A stretch of 64,000 nucleotides of DNA from JAVBSN01 sp031556525 (lineage in GTDB: Bacteria; Bacillota; Clostridia; Lachnospirales; Lachnospiraceae). Positions 21,606 through 29,402 of the stretch are shown in pieces. A model generated the notes under the pieces. The model was not told the origin of the DNA, searched no databases, and worked only from the letters and a program-made list of their open reading frames with translations. The DNA is taken from positions 11,823 through 75,822 of the forward strand of contig JAVBSS010000040.1 of assembly GCA_031556525.1 (NCBI GenBank), given 5' to 3'. A program made the position numbers and the translations under genes. Every line of letters begins with the position of its first letter. The stretch's first letter is position 1.

Positions 21606-22116
21606 TACCTGTATATATACATACAACAGTATTTTTATATATAATGTATTAGAAAAAACAAAGACCTCAACTATTGAAGGTCTTTGTTTTACTATTTTCA
21701 CTATATATGTAACTTTATAAATAAAGTAATATTGTTAGGTTGAGGGCTGATACAAGAACCCCATTTTCAAGCACCAACCCTTATGTAATTGCTATTTATA
21801 TTTGATAATTATATAATACCTCAAATTTATGTACAAAGTTTGTACCAATTATTAAATAATTCTTACCAATATCTACATTTTTTCTAAACTCCTGTCGAGA
21901 AATATATTCTTAATATAAAGCTTCTTTTAATATCCTTTTCCATGACACCTTTATAAGTTTTTCATAGCCTTTTTCATACCCATCCTTACAAATTTTTCAT
22001 AACTTTTTTAATTAATAATCTTATAATTAATTTAAGATTTTATTCATATTATCTCAAAAAATACTATAAAATAATATGCTACATTTATTATTATAAAATA
22101 CTAAGGAGCTGATTAT
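21606..22116. other. 511-bp intergenic region mgsA to VanZ gene, left copy
   Basis: It contains the shared mgsA/sRNA terminator (21659-21686), the predicted sRNA (21653-21801, minus strand), its promoter with an overlapping palindrome (21831-21845), and a run of tiny ATGAAAAA-type open frames on the minus strand (21884-22000). No larger gene is seen. Mirror of 30063-30573. Confidence 0.7.
21653..21801 (-). ncRNA. predicted small RNA between mgsA and the VanZ gene, left copy
   Basis: Mirror of 30378-30526. A consensus promoter (left coordinates 21808-21836), no plausible reading frame, a GC-richer folded core and a terminator hairpin at 21659-21686 define a transcript of about 150 nt opposite to mgsA. 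Confidence 0.5.
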
Positions 22117-22776
22117 ATGATTATTTTTATAAGGGATCTAATATTTACATATACTGCTATGTTCACAGTTTTTTTAATATTCTACTTAACTAATAAACAT
22201 TACAAAGCGAATTCTACTCATCTATTAATATGTATGGTTTTTACAACCGCTATGTTATGTGTATACAAACTTACTGGAATTTCTCCATTAAGTGGTTTTC
22301 ACACTAACATAGATTTATCACGAGTTGCTCTTACACCATTTGAAAATATCAAAATTATTATAAATTCAGCTATTAAGCACCATAACATTGTATATGCAAT
22401 TAAAAATATATTAGGAAATATTATTTTATTCATTCCTATTGGATTATTTATACCTCTACTTAGTAAACCACTAAGAAAATTTGGATATACCTTACTATTT
22501 GGAATATCAATATCATTTCTTATTGAATGTTCTCAATTATTTTTAATTCGTGGTAGTGACATAGATGATATCATCTTAAATACATTAGGTACTGTTATCG
22601 GTTTTGTTCTATACAAATTGGTTAATAAACATTTTTGCAAATTTAGCAATATATGCTCTCTTGAACAAAAAGGATTACGTACATCTTGGAATCTACTTCC
22701 TGCTGCTTGTCTATTTATACCTTATTTTGCAGTTATAATAGGTGGCTTTATAGATAGAGCCGTTTATAACCTATAA
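22117..22776 (+). CDS. VanZ-like family membrane protein, left-arm copy
   Basis: 219 residues, identical to 29403-30062. Several hydrophobic helices and the VanZ-family signatures NIILFIPIGLFIPLL, FLIECSQLF and DIDDIILNTLGTVIGF. Relatives of the VanZ teicoplanin-resistance protein are common in clostridia, mostly without known function. CTAAGGAGC precedes the ATG. Confidence 0.85.
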   Translation: MIIFIRDLIFTYTAMFTVFLIFYLTNKHYKANSTHLLICMVFTTAMLCVYKLTGISPLSGFHTNIDLSRVALTPFENIKIIINSAIKHHNIVYAIKNILGNIILFIPIGLFIPLLSKPLRKFGYTLLFGISISFLIECSQLFLIRGSDIDDIILNTLGTVIGFVLYKLVNKHFCKFSNICSLEQKGLRTSWNLLPAACLFIPYFAVIIGGFIDRAVYNL

Positions 22777-22778
22777 TG

Positions 22779-22838
22779 TAAAAATGAGCTATATAAGATA
22801 TTATGATATCATTATCATAATCTATATAGCTCATTTTT
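22779..22838. terminator. bidirectional terminator VanZ gene / dtd, left copy
   Basis: Mirror of 29341-29400. The outer 16-bp stem AAAAATGAGCTATATA is complementary to the far end, with an inner ATGATATCAT hairpin. It lies between two convergent genes. Confidence 0.85.
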
Positions 22839-22972
22839 TATTTTTGATTATAGTTCTCTTAAAATCTGTAATCTGACAATATTTCAACTTGATTTTTTCC
22901 TATATTATATATGCTAACACATTATCTCCTATTATCCTGCATATCATCCTTCTCTGTAAAACCATATGACAC

Positions 22973-23419
22973 CTACATATCTCTTGTATCAAATATTATT
23001 GTAAATGGTCCATCATTAACCAATTCCACCTTCATATCTGCACCAAATTCTCCATGCTCTACTACATCAATTTGCTTACTACATTCACTTATAATATATT
23101 CATATAACTCATTTGCTACATCAGGCTTTCCCGCATTAATAAATGATGGTCTATTACCTTTTTTGCAATCAGCATATAATGTGAATTGAGATACTATCAA
23201 TACTTGTCCATCTACATCCTTTAACGACAAATTAATCTTTCCTTCTTCATCATCAAATATCCTTAGATTTATTAATTTAGCAACTAGCTTGTCCGCTTCT
23301 TTCTTTGTATCTTCTACTCCAACTCCAACAAGAACTAAGAATCCCTTATTAATTTCTCCAACAATCTTATTATCGACCTCTACTGAAGCTCTATTTACCC
23401 TTTGTATAACGAATTTCAT
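22973..23419 (-). CDS. dtd: D-aminoacyl-tRNA deacylase, left-arm copy
   Basis: 148 residues, identical to 28760-29206. It hydrolyses D-amino acids mischarged on tRNA (and Gly-tRNA-Ala), a translation quality-control step. The family motifs SQFTLYAD (77-84) and NDGPFT (135-140, the Gly-Pro motif) are present; length is typical. Confidence 0.95.
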   Translation of the reverse strand: MKFVIQRVNRASVEVDNKIVGEINKGFLVLVGVGVEDTKKEADKLVAKLINLRIFDDEEGKINLSLKDVDGQVLIVSQFTLYADCKKGNRPSFINAGKPDVANELYEYIISECSKQIDVVEHGEFGADMKVELVNDGPFTIIFDTRDM

Positions 23420-23604
23420 TACTATGTACCTCTTATGTTATTTTATGATATGTATACTTACTTATATATTACGAGTAAAGCATACGGTCATTATATCATA
23501 AGCAAAGCTTATGATCACATTCGCCGGTCGTTGTGTGAGAGCTACGCTCTCCCAAGCTCCCTTACGCTCATTATATCATATACATTCGATTCGACAATAC
23601 TATT
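23420..23604. repeat. structured intergenic element between hybrid kinase gene and dtd, left copy
   Basis: Mirror of 28575-28759. It has two 18-bp near-identical TATGATATAATG-A-N-CGTA boxes 80 bp apart, with two small hairpins between them. See the right copy for detail. Confidence 0.6.
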
Positions 23605-25119
23605 TTATTTATTTACATACTGTAAAATCTTTTCTACTAATATTTTTCCATCCACAGGCTTCTTTATATGATCATTCATTCCAATAGCAATTGATTTCTC
23701 TTCATCTTCCTTAAAAGCATGAGCTGACAAAGCTATAATCGGTATATCCTTATTCTGCTTTCTTATTAATTCTGTTGCGCTATATCCATCTAATTCTGGC
23801 ATTTGAATATCCATAATAATCATATCATACTTATCAGGATTTTTCGAAAATTTATCTACACTTTCATATCCATCTGTAGCTTCATCTATATTTATTCTTG
23901 TATGCTCTAGAATAGATTTTACTATTTCTCTATTAAGTTCAACATCATCTACAAGTAAAATATTTATATCATTAAAATCTACATTTTCTATGTTTAGTTC
24001 TTCTTCGGCCTTATAATTTTCACATTCTGCAATCTTAATCTTAACTAGTATAGTAAATGTACTGCCCTTACCTTCTTCACTATCTATTTTTATCTCTCCG
24101 TTCATTAATTGAACTATTTGCTTTGAGATGGCAAGTCCTAAACCTGCTCCACCAAATTTTCTTGCAAATCTATTATCACCTTGTTCAAAAGGATTAAATA
24201 TCTTACTTATTTGCTCCTCACTCATACCAATGCCTTCATCAGATATGGTTATATTTAAACTAGCCATATTATTAACTATAGTTGTAACACCTACGTTTAA
24301 ATATATTTTTGAATATTCGTCACTAAATTTAATGGCATTATTTAAAATATTTATAATAGCTTGGGTCAACCTTAGGGCGTCACCTATATAAAATCTAGGA
24401 ACATTGGCATCTATACTAAATACTACCTCTTGCTGCTTTTCCCCTGCCTTAATACCAATAATATTATAAATGTTATCTAATAACACCTCTATCTCAAAAT
24501 ATTCCTTAGACAACTCTAATTCGTCTACTTCTAACTTAGATATATCCGTCGCATTATTTACTATATCCAATAATGTATATGACGCATTTTTAATGTTATC
24601 TAGACACTTCTTTGTCTCATCCTTCATCTCACTTCTTATTGCAATATTAGTCATACCAATGATTGCATTTAAAGGTGTCCTTATTTCATGACTCATATTT
24701 GATAAAAATAATGTTTTAGACACTTTATTAACTGTTTCTAATGACTTTGTATCCTTTTCAACCACAGACATTAAGCCTATACATTTAATCAACTTGGCAC
24801 TTTCATCATATATAGGCTTGGCATAATATTTTATATAAATATTACTATCTCTATTATAAATAATTGAATTCAACAACGTATCACAGTTGTATTCCGTTAC
24901 TATTTTTTTATAATCTTTATCGTTAAATTTTTTCCTTAAAATATCATTCCATTTTTCTAGAGTAATTTCATTTCCTTCAAAATTGTAGTTCAAAATATCT
25001 TTTATTCTATTATCAAACTTTACAACTCTATCTTCAACATCTATCTCCCATATTCCCGCTGATGACGCCTCTAATACCATTTGTAAATAATTATTATTTA
25101 GGTAATCTTCTTTTTTCAT
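23605..25119 (-). CDS. PAS hybrid sensor histidine kinase/response regulator, left-arm copy
   Basis: 504 residues from the ATG at 25119 (a GTG two codons upstream is possible), identical to 27060-28574. Cytosolic: a PAS-like N-terminus, HisKA with His144 in NMSHEIRTPLNA, an HATPase domain, and a C-terminal receiver with Asp437. There is no transmembrane segment. Confidence 0.9.
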   Translation of the reverse strand: MKKEDYLNNNYLQMVLEASSAGIWEIDVEDRVVKFDNRIKDILNYNFEGNEITLEKWNDILRKKFNDKDYKKIVTEYNCDTLLNSIIYNRDSNIYIKYYAKPIYDESAKLIKCIGLMSVVEKDTKSLETVNKVSKTLFLSNMSHEIRTPLNAIIGMTNIAIRSEMKDETKKCLDNIKNASYTLLDIVNNATDISKLEVDELELSKEYFEIEVLLDNIYNIIGIKAGEKQQEVVFSIDANVPRFYIGDALRLTQAIINILNNAIKFSDEYSKIYLNVGVTTIVNNMASLNITISDEGIGMSEEQISKIFNPFEQGDNRFARKFGGAGLGLAISKQIVQLMNGEIKIDSEEGKGSTFTILVKIKIAECENYKAEEELNIENVDFNDINILLVDDVELNREIVKSILEHTRINIDEATDGYESVDKFSKNPDKYDMIIMDIQMPELDGYSATELIRKQNKDIPIIALSAHAFKEDEEKSIAIGMNDHIKKPVDGKILVEKILQYVNK

Positions 25120-25125
25120 AACCAC

Positions 25126-25460
25126 TTCTCTGCACTGTAATATTTTATATAAATTATATCATTCGTTCTATATTTACACAATATGTAAACCCAATTATTT
25201 ACACTAACTTAACGCACATTGTAACACAATACGACAAAATATTATTATCTAATATACTGAATAATTTATACATTAATCGAACAATATATAATAACTATAT
25301 TACTGCACTCCCCCACCTTTTTAATATTTTAAACATATTATTATTAAACTCTTGTTATAAAGAATTTACCATTACTATTTAAGACCAAACGGTCTTATTT
25401 TAAGTACAAGTTTATCATATTAGTTATACTTTGTCTATAAGCTAATTAGGAGAAAACAAT
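25126..25460. other. 335-bp divergent intergenic region, hybrid kinase / XRE operon, left copy
   Basis: Mirror of 26719-27053. It holds the kinase promoter (25153-25181, minus strand), alternating GTGTAAAT/TTTACA boxes, and a palindrome (25380-25397) upstream of the XRE gene. No further reading frame is supported. Confidence 0.6.
25380..25397. promoter_or_regulatory. palindromic operator candidate upstream of XRE gene, left copy
   Basis: TAAGACC-AAAC-GGTCTTA: 7-bp arms around 4 bp, 63 bp before the XRE start codon. The form resembles TetR-family operators. Mirror at 26782-26799. Confidence 0.5.
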
Positions 25461-25676
25461 ATGACCTATCATAGAATTCATGATTTAAGAGTAGATCACG
25501 ATATAACAATAAAAGAACTATCTTCCTATCTTGGATTACATCGAGATGTTTACGCACGCTACGAAAAGGGAATTCGAGATTTTCCTATAGATATTCTTAT
25601 TAAGCTTGCCGATTATTATAACTGTTCAATAGATTACTTAGTTGGCCGAACAAACACCATAACTACTAAAATATAA
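25461..25676 (+). CDS. XRE-family HTH transcriptional regulator, left-arm copy
   Basis: 71 residues, identical to 26503-26718. A single Cro/C1-type helix-turn-helix domain fills the protein: IKELSSYLGLHRDVYARYEKG followed by the usual DILIKLADYYNCSIDYLVGR tail, cytosolic and DNA-binding. TTAGGAGAAAAC precedes the ATG. It is co-directional with the DUF1801 gene 16 nt downstream. Confidence 0.9.
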   Translation: MTYHRIHDLRVDHDITIKELSSYLGLHRDVYARYEKGIRDFPIDILIKLADYYNCSIDYLVGRTNTITTKI

Positions 25677-25692
25677 AATATGAGGTAATAAT

Positions 25693-26034
25693 ATGAATGA
25701 AATAGATATCTATATTGAAAGTTTTCCTTCCGAAACACAAGAAAAACTTAGACAAATTCGTCAAATAATACAAAATGCTGCTCCTTTAGCTACTGAAAGA
25801 ATCTGTATGAGAATGCCAACATATGATCTAAATGGTAAATGGTTAGTTCATTTTGCTGGATACGAAAAACACATTGGCTTCTATCCTCAACCAGAAGGTA
25901 TTATAGCCTTCAAGGATAGATTAGTGGGCTATAAAACATCTAAAGGAACAATACAATTTCCTCTGAAAAACCCATTACCTCTAGATTTAATTAGAGATAT
26001 TGTTGAATATAGAGTTAAAGAACAAATGCAATAA
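25693..26034 (+). CDS. DUF1801 / YdhG-like protein, left-arm copy
   Basis: 113 residues, identical to 26145-26486. A DUF1801-type fold: an N-terminal helix with YIESFP.ETQEKLRQIR, then RMPTYDLNGKWLVHFAGYEKHIGFYP. Some relatives are described as frataxin-like iron chaperones, but a role here is inferred only. Last gene before the palindrome axis. Confidence 0.85.
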   Translation: MNEIDIYIESFPSETQEKLRQIRQIIQNAAPLATERICMRMPTYDLNGKWLVHFAGYEKHIGFYPQPEGIIAFKDRLVGYKTSKGTIQFPLKNPLPLDLIRDIVEYRVKEQMQ

Positions 26035-26068
26035 CCACTTTTTACTCTGAAACAACCTAAATTACACA

Positions 26069-26110
26069 ACGAAAAAGAGCTATAAATCTAGATTTATAGC
26101 TCTTTTTCGT
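26069..26110. terminator. palindrome axis, a rho-independent terminator hairpin
   Basis: The stem GAGCTATAAATCT/AGATTTATAGCTC is perfect around the central CTAG, preceded by AAAAA and followed by TTTTT. It lies 35 nt after the DUF1801 stop codon at 26034, the expected place for that gene's terminator, and works in both directions. Symmetry beyond the A and T tracts belongs to the giant repeat and not to the terminator. A perfect palindrome of about 36 bp is a plausible point for an assembly graph or polymerase to fold the contig back. A hairpin telomere centre would look the same. Confidence 0.75.
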
Positions 26111-26144
26111 TGTGTAATTTAGGTTGTTTCAGAGTAAAAAGTGG

Positions 26145-26486
26145 TTATTGCATTTGTTCTTTAACTCTATATTCAACAATATCTCTAATTAAATCTAGAG
26201 GTAATGGGTTTTTCAGAGGAAATTGTATTGTTCCTTTAGATGTTTTATAGCCCACTAATCTATCCTTGAAGGCTATAATACCTTCTGGTTGAGGATAGAA
26301 GCCAATGTGTTTTTCGTATCCAGCAAAATGAACTAACCATTTACCATTTAGATCATATGTTGGCATTCTCATACAGATTCTTTCAGTAGCTAAAGGAGCA
26401 GCATTTTGTATTATTTGACGAATTTGTCTAAGTTTTTCTTGTGTTTCGGAAGGAAAACTTTCAATATAGATATCTATTTCATTCAT
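26145..26486 (-). CDS. DUF1801 / YdhG-like protein (putative iron chaperone-like)
   Basis: 113 residues, small, cytosolic and soluble. The sequence fits the DUF1801 family: a helical start (IDIYIESFPSETQEKLRQIR), the RMPTYDLNGKWLVHFAGY core, HIGFYP, and a C-terminal FPLKNPLPLDLIRDIVEYRV. Bacillus relatives such as YdhG have been linked to iron delivery; nothing in this context tests that. It lies 16 nt after the XRE regulator in the same direction, so the two are probably one transcript. It ends 35 nt before the terminator that forms the palindrome axis, so the same gene appears in mirror image on the far side. The real genome probably carries one copy. Confidence 0.85.
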   Translation of the reverse strand: MNEIDIYIESFPSETQEKLRQIRQIIQNAAPLATERICMRMPTYDLNGKWLVHFAGYEKHIGFYPQPEGIIAFKDRLVGYKTSKGTIQFPLKNPLPLDLIRDIVEYRVKEQMQ

Positions 26487-26502
26487 ATTATTACCTCATA
26501 TT

Positions 26503-26718
26503 TTATATTTTAGTAGTTATGGTGTTTGTTCGGCCAACTAAGTAATCTATTGAACAGTTATAATAATCGGCAAGCTTAATAAGAATATCTATAGGAAAAT
26601 CTCGAATTCCCTTTTCGTAGCGTGCGTAAACATCTCGATGTAATCCAAGATAGGAAGATAGTTCTTTTATTGTTATATCGTGATCTACTCTTAAATCATG
26701 AATTCTATGATAGGTCAT
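26503..26718 (-). CDS. XRE-family HTH transcriptional regulator
   Basis: 71 residues made of one Cro/C1-type helix-turn-helix domain (about residues 6-60): the ITIKELSSYLGLHRDVYARYEKG recognition region and a DYLVGR tail. It should bind DNA as a dimer. No sensory domain is visible. The gene is divergent from the hybrid histidine kinase gene. A palindrome, TAAGACC-N4-GGTCTTA, stands 63 bp upstream and could be its own operator, although its form is more typical of TetR-type sites. A clear Shine-Dalgarno TAGGAG precedes the ATG. It shares a transcript with the DUF1801 gene. Mirror copy at 25461-25676. Confidence 0.9.
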   Translation of the reverse strand: MTYHRIHDLRVDHDITIKELSSYLGLHRDVYARYEKGIRDFPIDILIKLADYYNCSIDYLVGRTNTITTKI

Positions 26719-26781
26719 ATTGTTTTCTCCTAATTAGCTTATAGACAAAGTATAACTAATATGATAAACTTGTACTTAAAA

Positions 26782-26799
26782 TAAGACCGTTTGGTCTTA
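26782..26799. promoter_or_regulatory. palindromic operator candidate upstream of XRE gene
   Basis: TAAGACC-GTTT-GGTCTTA, perfect 7-bp arms with a 4-bp centre, 63 bp upstream of the XRE start. Operators of the form AGACC-N4-GGTCT are seen with TetR-family repressors, but no TetR gene lies in the window. Confidence 0.5.
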
Positions 26800-26997
26800 A
26801 ATAGTAATGGTAAATTCTTTATAACAAGAGTTTAATAATAATATGTTTAAAATATTAAAAAGGTGGGGGAGTGCAGTAATATAGTTATTATATATTGTTC
26901 GATTAATGTATAAATTATTCAGTATATTAGATAATAATATTTTGTCGTATTGTGTTACAATGTGCGTTAAGTTAGTGTAAATAATTGGGTTTACATA

Positions 26998-27026
26998 TTG
27001 TGTAAATATAGAACGAATGATATAAT
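26998..27026 (+). promoter_or_regulatory. predicted promoter of hybrid histidine kinase gene
   Basis: TTGTGT, 17-nt spacer, TATAAT, ending 33 nt before the ATG at 27060. The -35 overlaps a GTGTAAAT box that recurs 25 bp upstream with an inverted TTTACA between, so a regulator could bind here. Mirror at 25153-25181. Confidence 0.6.
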
Positions 27027-27059
27027 TTATATAAAATATTACAGTGCAGAGAAGTGGTT

Positions 27060-28574
27060 ATGAAAAAAGAAGATTACCTAAATAATAATTATTTACAAAT
27101 GGTATTAGAGGCGTCATCAGCGGGAATATGGGAGATAGATGTTGAAGATAGAGTTGTAAAGTTTGATAATAGAATAAAAGATATTTTGAACTACAATTTT
27201 GAAGGAAATGAAATTACTCTAGAAAAATGGAATGATATTTTAAGGAAAAAATTTAACGATAAAGATTATAAAAAAATAGTAACGGAATACAACTGTGATA
27301 CGTTGTTGAATTCAATTATTTATAATAGAGATAGTAATATTTATATAAAATATTATGCCAAGCCTATATATGATGAAAGTGCCAAGTTGATTAAATGTAT
27401 AGGCTTAATGTCTGTGGTTGAAAAGGATACAAAGTCATTAGAAACAGTTAATAAAGTGTCTAAAACATTATTTTTATCAAATATGAGTCATGAAATAAGG
27501 ACACCTTTAAATGCAATCATTGGTATGACTAATATTGCAATAAGAAGTGAGATGAAGGATGAGACAAAGAAGTGTCTAGATAACATTAAAAATGCGTCAT
27601 ATACATTATTGGATATAGTAAATAATGCGACGGATATATCTAAGTTAGAAGTAGACGAATTAGAGTTGTCTAAGGAATATTTTGAGATAGAGGTGTTATT
27701 AGATAACATTTATAATATTATTGGTATTAAGGCAGGGGAAAAGCAGCAAGAGGTAGTATTTAGTATAGATGCCAATGTTCCTAGATTTTATATAGGTGAC
27801 GCCCTAAGGTTGACCCAAGCTATTATAAATATTTTAAATAATGCCATTAAATTTAGTGACGAATATTCAAAAATATATTTAAACGTAGGTGTTACAACTA
27901 TAGTTAATAATATGGCTAGTTTAAATATAACCATATCTGATGAAGGCATTGGTATGAGTGAGGAGCAAATAAGTAAGATATTTAATCCTTTTGAACAAGG
28001 TGATAATAGATTTGCAAGAAAATTTGGTGGAGCAGGTTTAGGACTTGCCATCTCAAAGCAAATAGTTCAATTAATGAACGGAGAGATAAAAATAGATAGT
28101 GAAGAAGGTAAGGGCAGTACATTTACTATACTAGTTAAGATTAAGATTGCAGAATGTGAAAATTATAAGGCCGAAGAAGAACTAAACATAGAAAATGTAG
28201 ATTTTAATGATATAAATATTTTACTTGTAGATGATGTTGAACTTAATAGAGAAATAGTAAAATCTATTCTAGAGCATACAAGAATAAATATAGATGAAGC
28301 TACAGATGGATATGAAAGTGTAGATAAATTTTCGAAAAATCCTGATAAGTATGATATGATTATTATGGATATTCAAATGCCAGAATTAGATGGATATAGC
28401 GCAACAGAATTAATAAGAAAGCAGAATAAGGATATACCGATTATAGCTTTGTCAGCTCATGCTTTTAAGGAAGATGAAGAGAAATCAATTGCTATTGGAA
28501 TGAATGATCATATAAAGAAGCCTGTGGATGGAAAAATATTAGTAGAAAAGATTTTACAGTATGTAAATAAATAA
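27060..28574 (+). CDS. PAS hybrid sensor histidine kinase/response regulator
   Basis: 504 residues with no transmembrane segment, so a cytosolic sensor. Order of domains: a PAS-like region (about 8-120, SSAGIWEIDVEDRVV, then YYAKPIYDESAKLIKCIGLMS); HisKA with phospho-acceptor His144 in NMSHEIRTPLNAIIGM; an HATPase domain with N box NAIKFS, G1 DEGIGM, FEQGD and GGAGLGLAI; and a C-terminal receiver with acidic pocket LVDD, acceptor Asp437 in MIIMDIQMPELDG and the Lys in HIKKPVDG. No separate output domain follows, so the receiver probably relays to a partner not in this window or acts by interaction. The ATG at 27060 lies 5 nt after GAGAAG; a GTG two codons earlier is possible. Mirror copy at 23605-25119. 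Confidence 0.92.
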   Translation: MKKEDYLNNNYLQMVLEASSAGIWEIDVEDRVVKFDNRIKDILNYNFEGNEITLEKWNDILRKKFNDKDYKKIVTEYNCDTLLNSIIYNRDSNIYIKYYAKPIYDESAKLIKCIGLMSVVEKDTKSLETVNKVSKTLFLSNMSHEIRTPLNAIIGMTNIAIRSEMKDETKKCLDNIKNASYTLLDIVNNATDISKLEVDELELSKEYFEIEVLLDNIYNIIGIKAGEKQQEVVFSIDANVPRFYIGDALRLTQAIINILNNAIKFSDEYSKIYLNVGVTTIVNNMASLNITISDEGIGMSEEQISKIFNPFEQGDNRFARKFGGAGLGLAISKQIVQLMNGEIKIDSEEGKGSTFTILVKIKIAECENYKAEEELNIENVDFNDINILLVDDVELNREIVKSILEHTRINIDEATDGYESVDKFSKNPDKYDMIIMDIQMPELDGYSATELIRKQNKDIPIIALSAHAFKEDEEKSIAIGMNDHIKKPVDGKILVEKILQYVNK

Positions 28575-28759
28575 AATAGTATTGTCGAATCGAATGTATA
28601 TGATATAATGAGCGTAAGGGAGCTTGGGAGAGCGTAGCTCTCACACAACGACCGGCGAATGTGATCATAAGCTTTGCTTATGATATAATGACCGTATGCT
28701 TTACTCGTAATATATAAGTAAGTATACATATCATAAAATAACATAAGAGGTACATAGTA
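28575..28759. repeat. structured intergenic element with two promoter-like boxes, kinase gene to dtd
   Basis: Two 18-bp boxes reading TATGATATAATG-A-N-CGTA (28599-28616 and 28679-28696) differ at one base and contain an extended -10 (TGA-TATAAT). The first has TTGTCG 16 nt upstream and is the likely dtd promoter. Between the boxes are two hairpins, GAGAGC-GTA-GCTCTC (28628-28642) and ATCATAAGC-TTT-GCTTATGAT (28664-28684), in locally GC-richer DNA containing ACAACGACCGGCG. This looks like a small dispersed intergenic repeat; only its mirror copy (23420-23604) is seen here. Confidence 0.6.
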
Positions 28760-29206
28760 ATGAAATTCGTTATACAAAGGGTAAATAGAGCTTCAGTAGA
28801 GGTCGATAATAAGATTGTTGGAGAAATTAATAAGGGATTCTTAGTTCTTGTTGGAGTTGGAGTAGAAGATACAAAGAAAGAAGCGGACAAGCTAGTTGCT
28901 AAATTAATAAATCTAAGGATATTTGATGATGAAGAAGGAAAGATTAATTTGTCGTTAAAGGATGTAGATGGACAAGTATTGATAGTATCTCAATTCACAT
29001 TATATGCTGATTGCAAAAAAGGTAATAGACCATCATTTATTAATGCGGGAAAGCCTGATGTAGCAAATGAGTTATATGAATATATTATAAGTGAATGTAG
29101 TAAGCAAATTGATGTAGTAGAGCATGGAGAATTTGGTGCAGATATGAAGGTGGAATTGGTTAATGATGGACCATTTACAATAATATTTGATACAAGAGAT
29201 ATGTAG
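28760..29206 (+). CDS. dtd: D-aminoacyl-tRNA deacylase
   Basis: 148 residues, the normal length for bacterial DTD. It cleaves D-aminoacyl-tRNAs (and mischarged Gly-tRNA-Ala), keeping D-residues out of protein, as a cytosolic homodimer. Both active-site signatures are clear: SQFTLYAD at 77-84 and NDGPFT at 135-140, the latter corresponding to the cross-subunit Gly-Pro motif. The start MKFVIQRVNRASVEV is typical. AGAGG precedes the ATG at a suitable distance. The gene lies 185 nt after the hybrid kinase gene and probably has its own promoter at 28582-28609. It is followed by a strong bidirectional terminator facing the VanZ-like gene. Mirror copy at 22973-23419. Confidence 0.95.
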   Translation: MKFVIQRVNRASVEVDNKIVGEINKGFLVLVGVGVEDTKKEADKLVAKLINLRIFDDEEGKINLSLKDVDGQVLIVSQFTLYADCKKGNRPSFINAGKPDVANELYEYIISECSKQIDVVEHGEFGADMKVELVNDGPFTIIFDTRDM

Positions 29207-29340
29207 GTGTCATATGGTTTTACAGAGAAGGATGATATGCAGGATAATAGGAGATAATGTGTTAGCATATATAATATAGGAAAAAATCAAGTTGAAATAT
29301 TGTCAGATTACAGATTTTAAGAGAACTATAATCAAAAATA

Positions 29341-29400
29341 AAAAATGAGCTATATAGATTATGATAATGATATCATAATATCTTATATAGCTCATTTTTA
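29341..29400. terminator. bidirectional terminator dtd / VanZ gene
   Basis: A 16-bp outer stem (AAAAATGAGCTATATA and complement) with an inner ATGATATCAT hairpin and A/T tracts at both ends, between convergent genes. It starts about 135 nt after the dtd stop, and its end abuts the VanZ stop codon. Confidence 0.85.
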
Positions 29401-29402
29401 CA

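Larger units (their letters stand above)
26719..27053. other. 335-bp divergent intergenic region, XRE operon / hybrid kinase
   Basis: It contains the XRE-side palindrome (26782-26799), an AT-rich middle with no supported gene, and close to the kinase a set of boxes GTGTAAAT (26975-26982), TTTACA (26990-26995) and GTGTAAAT (27000-27007), the last touching the -35 element of the kinase promoter. Confidence 0.6.
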
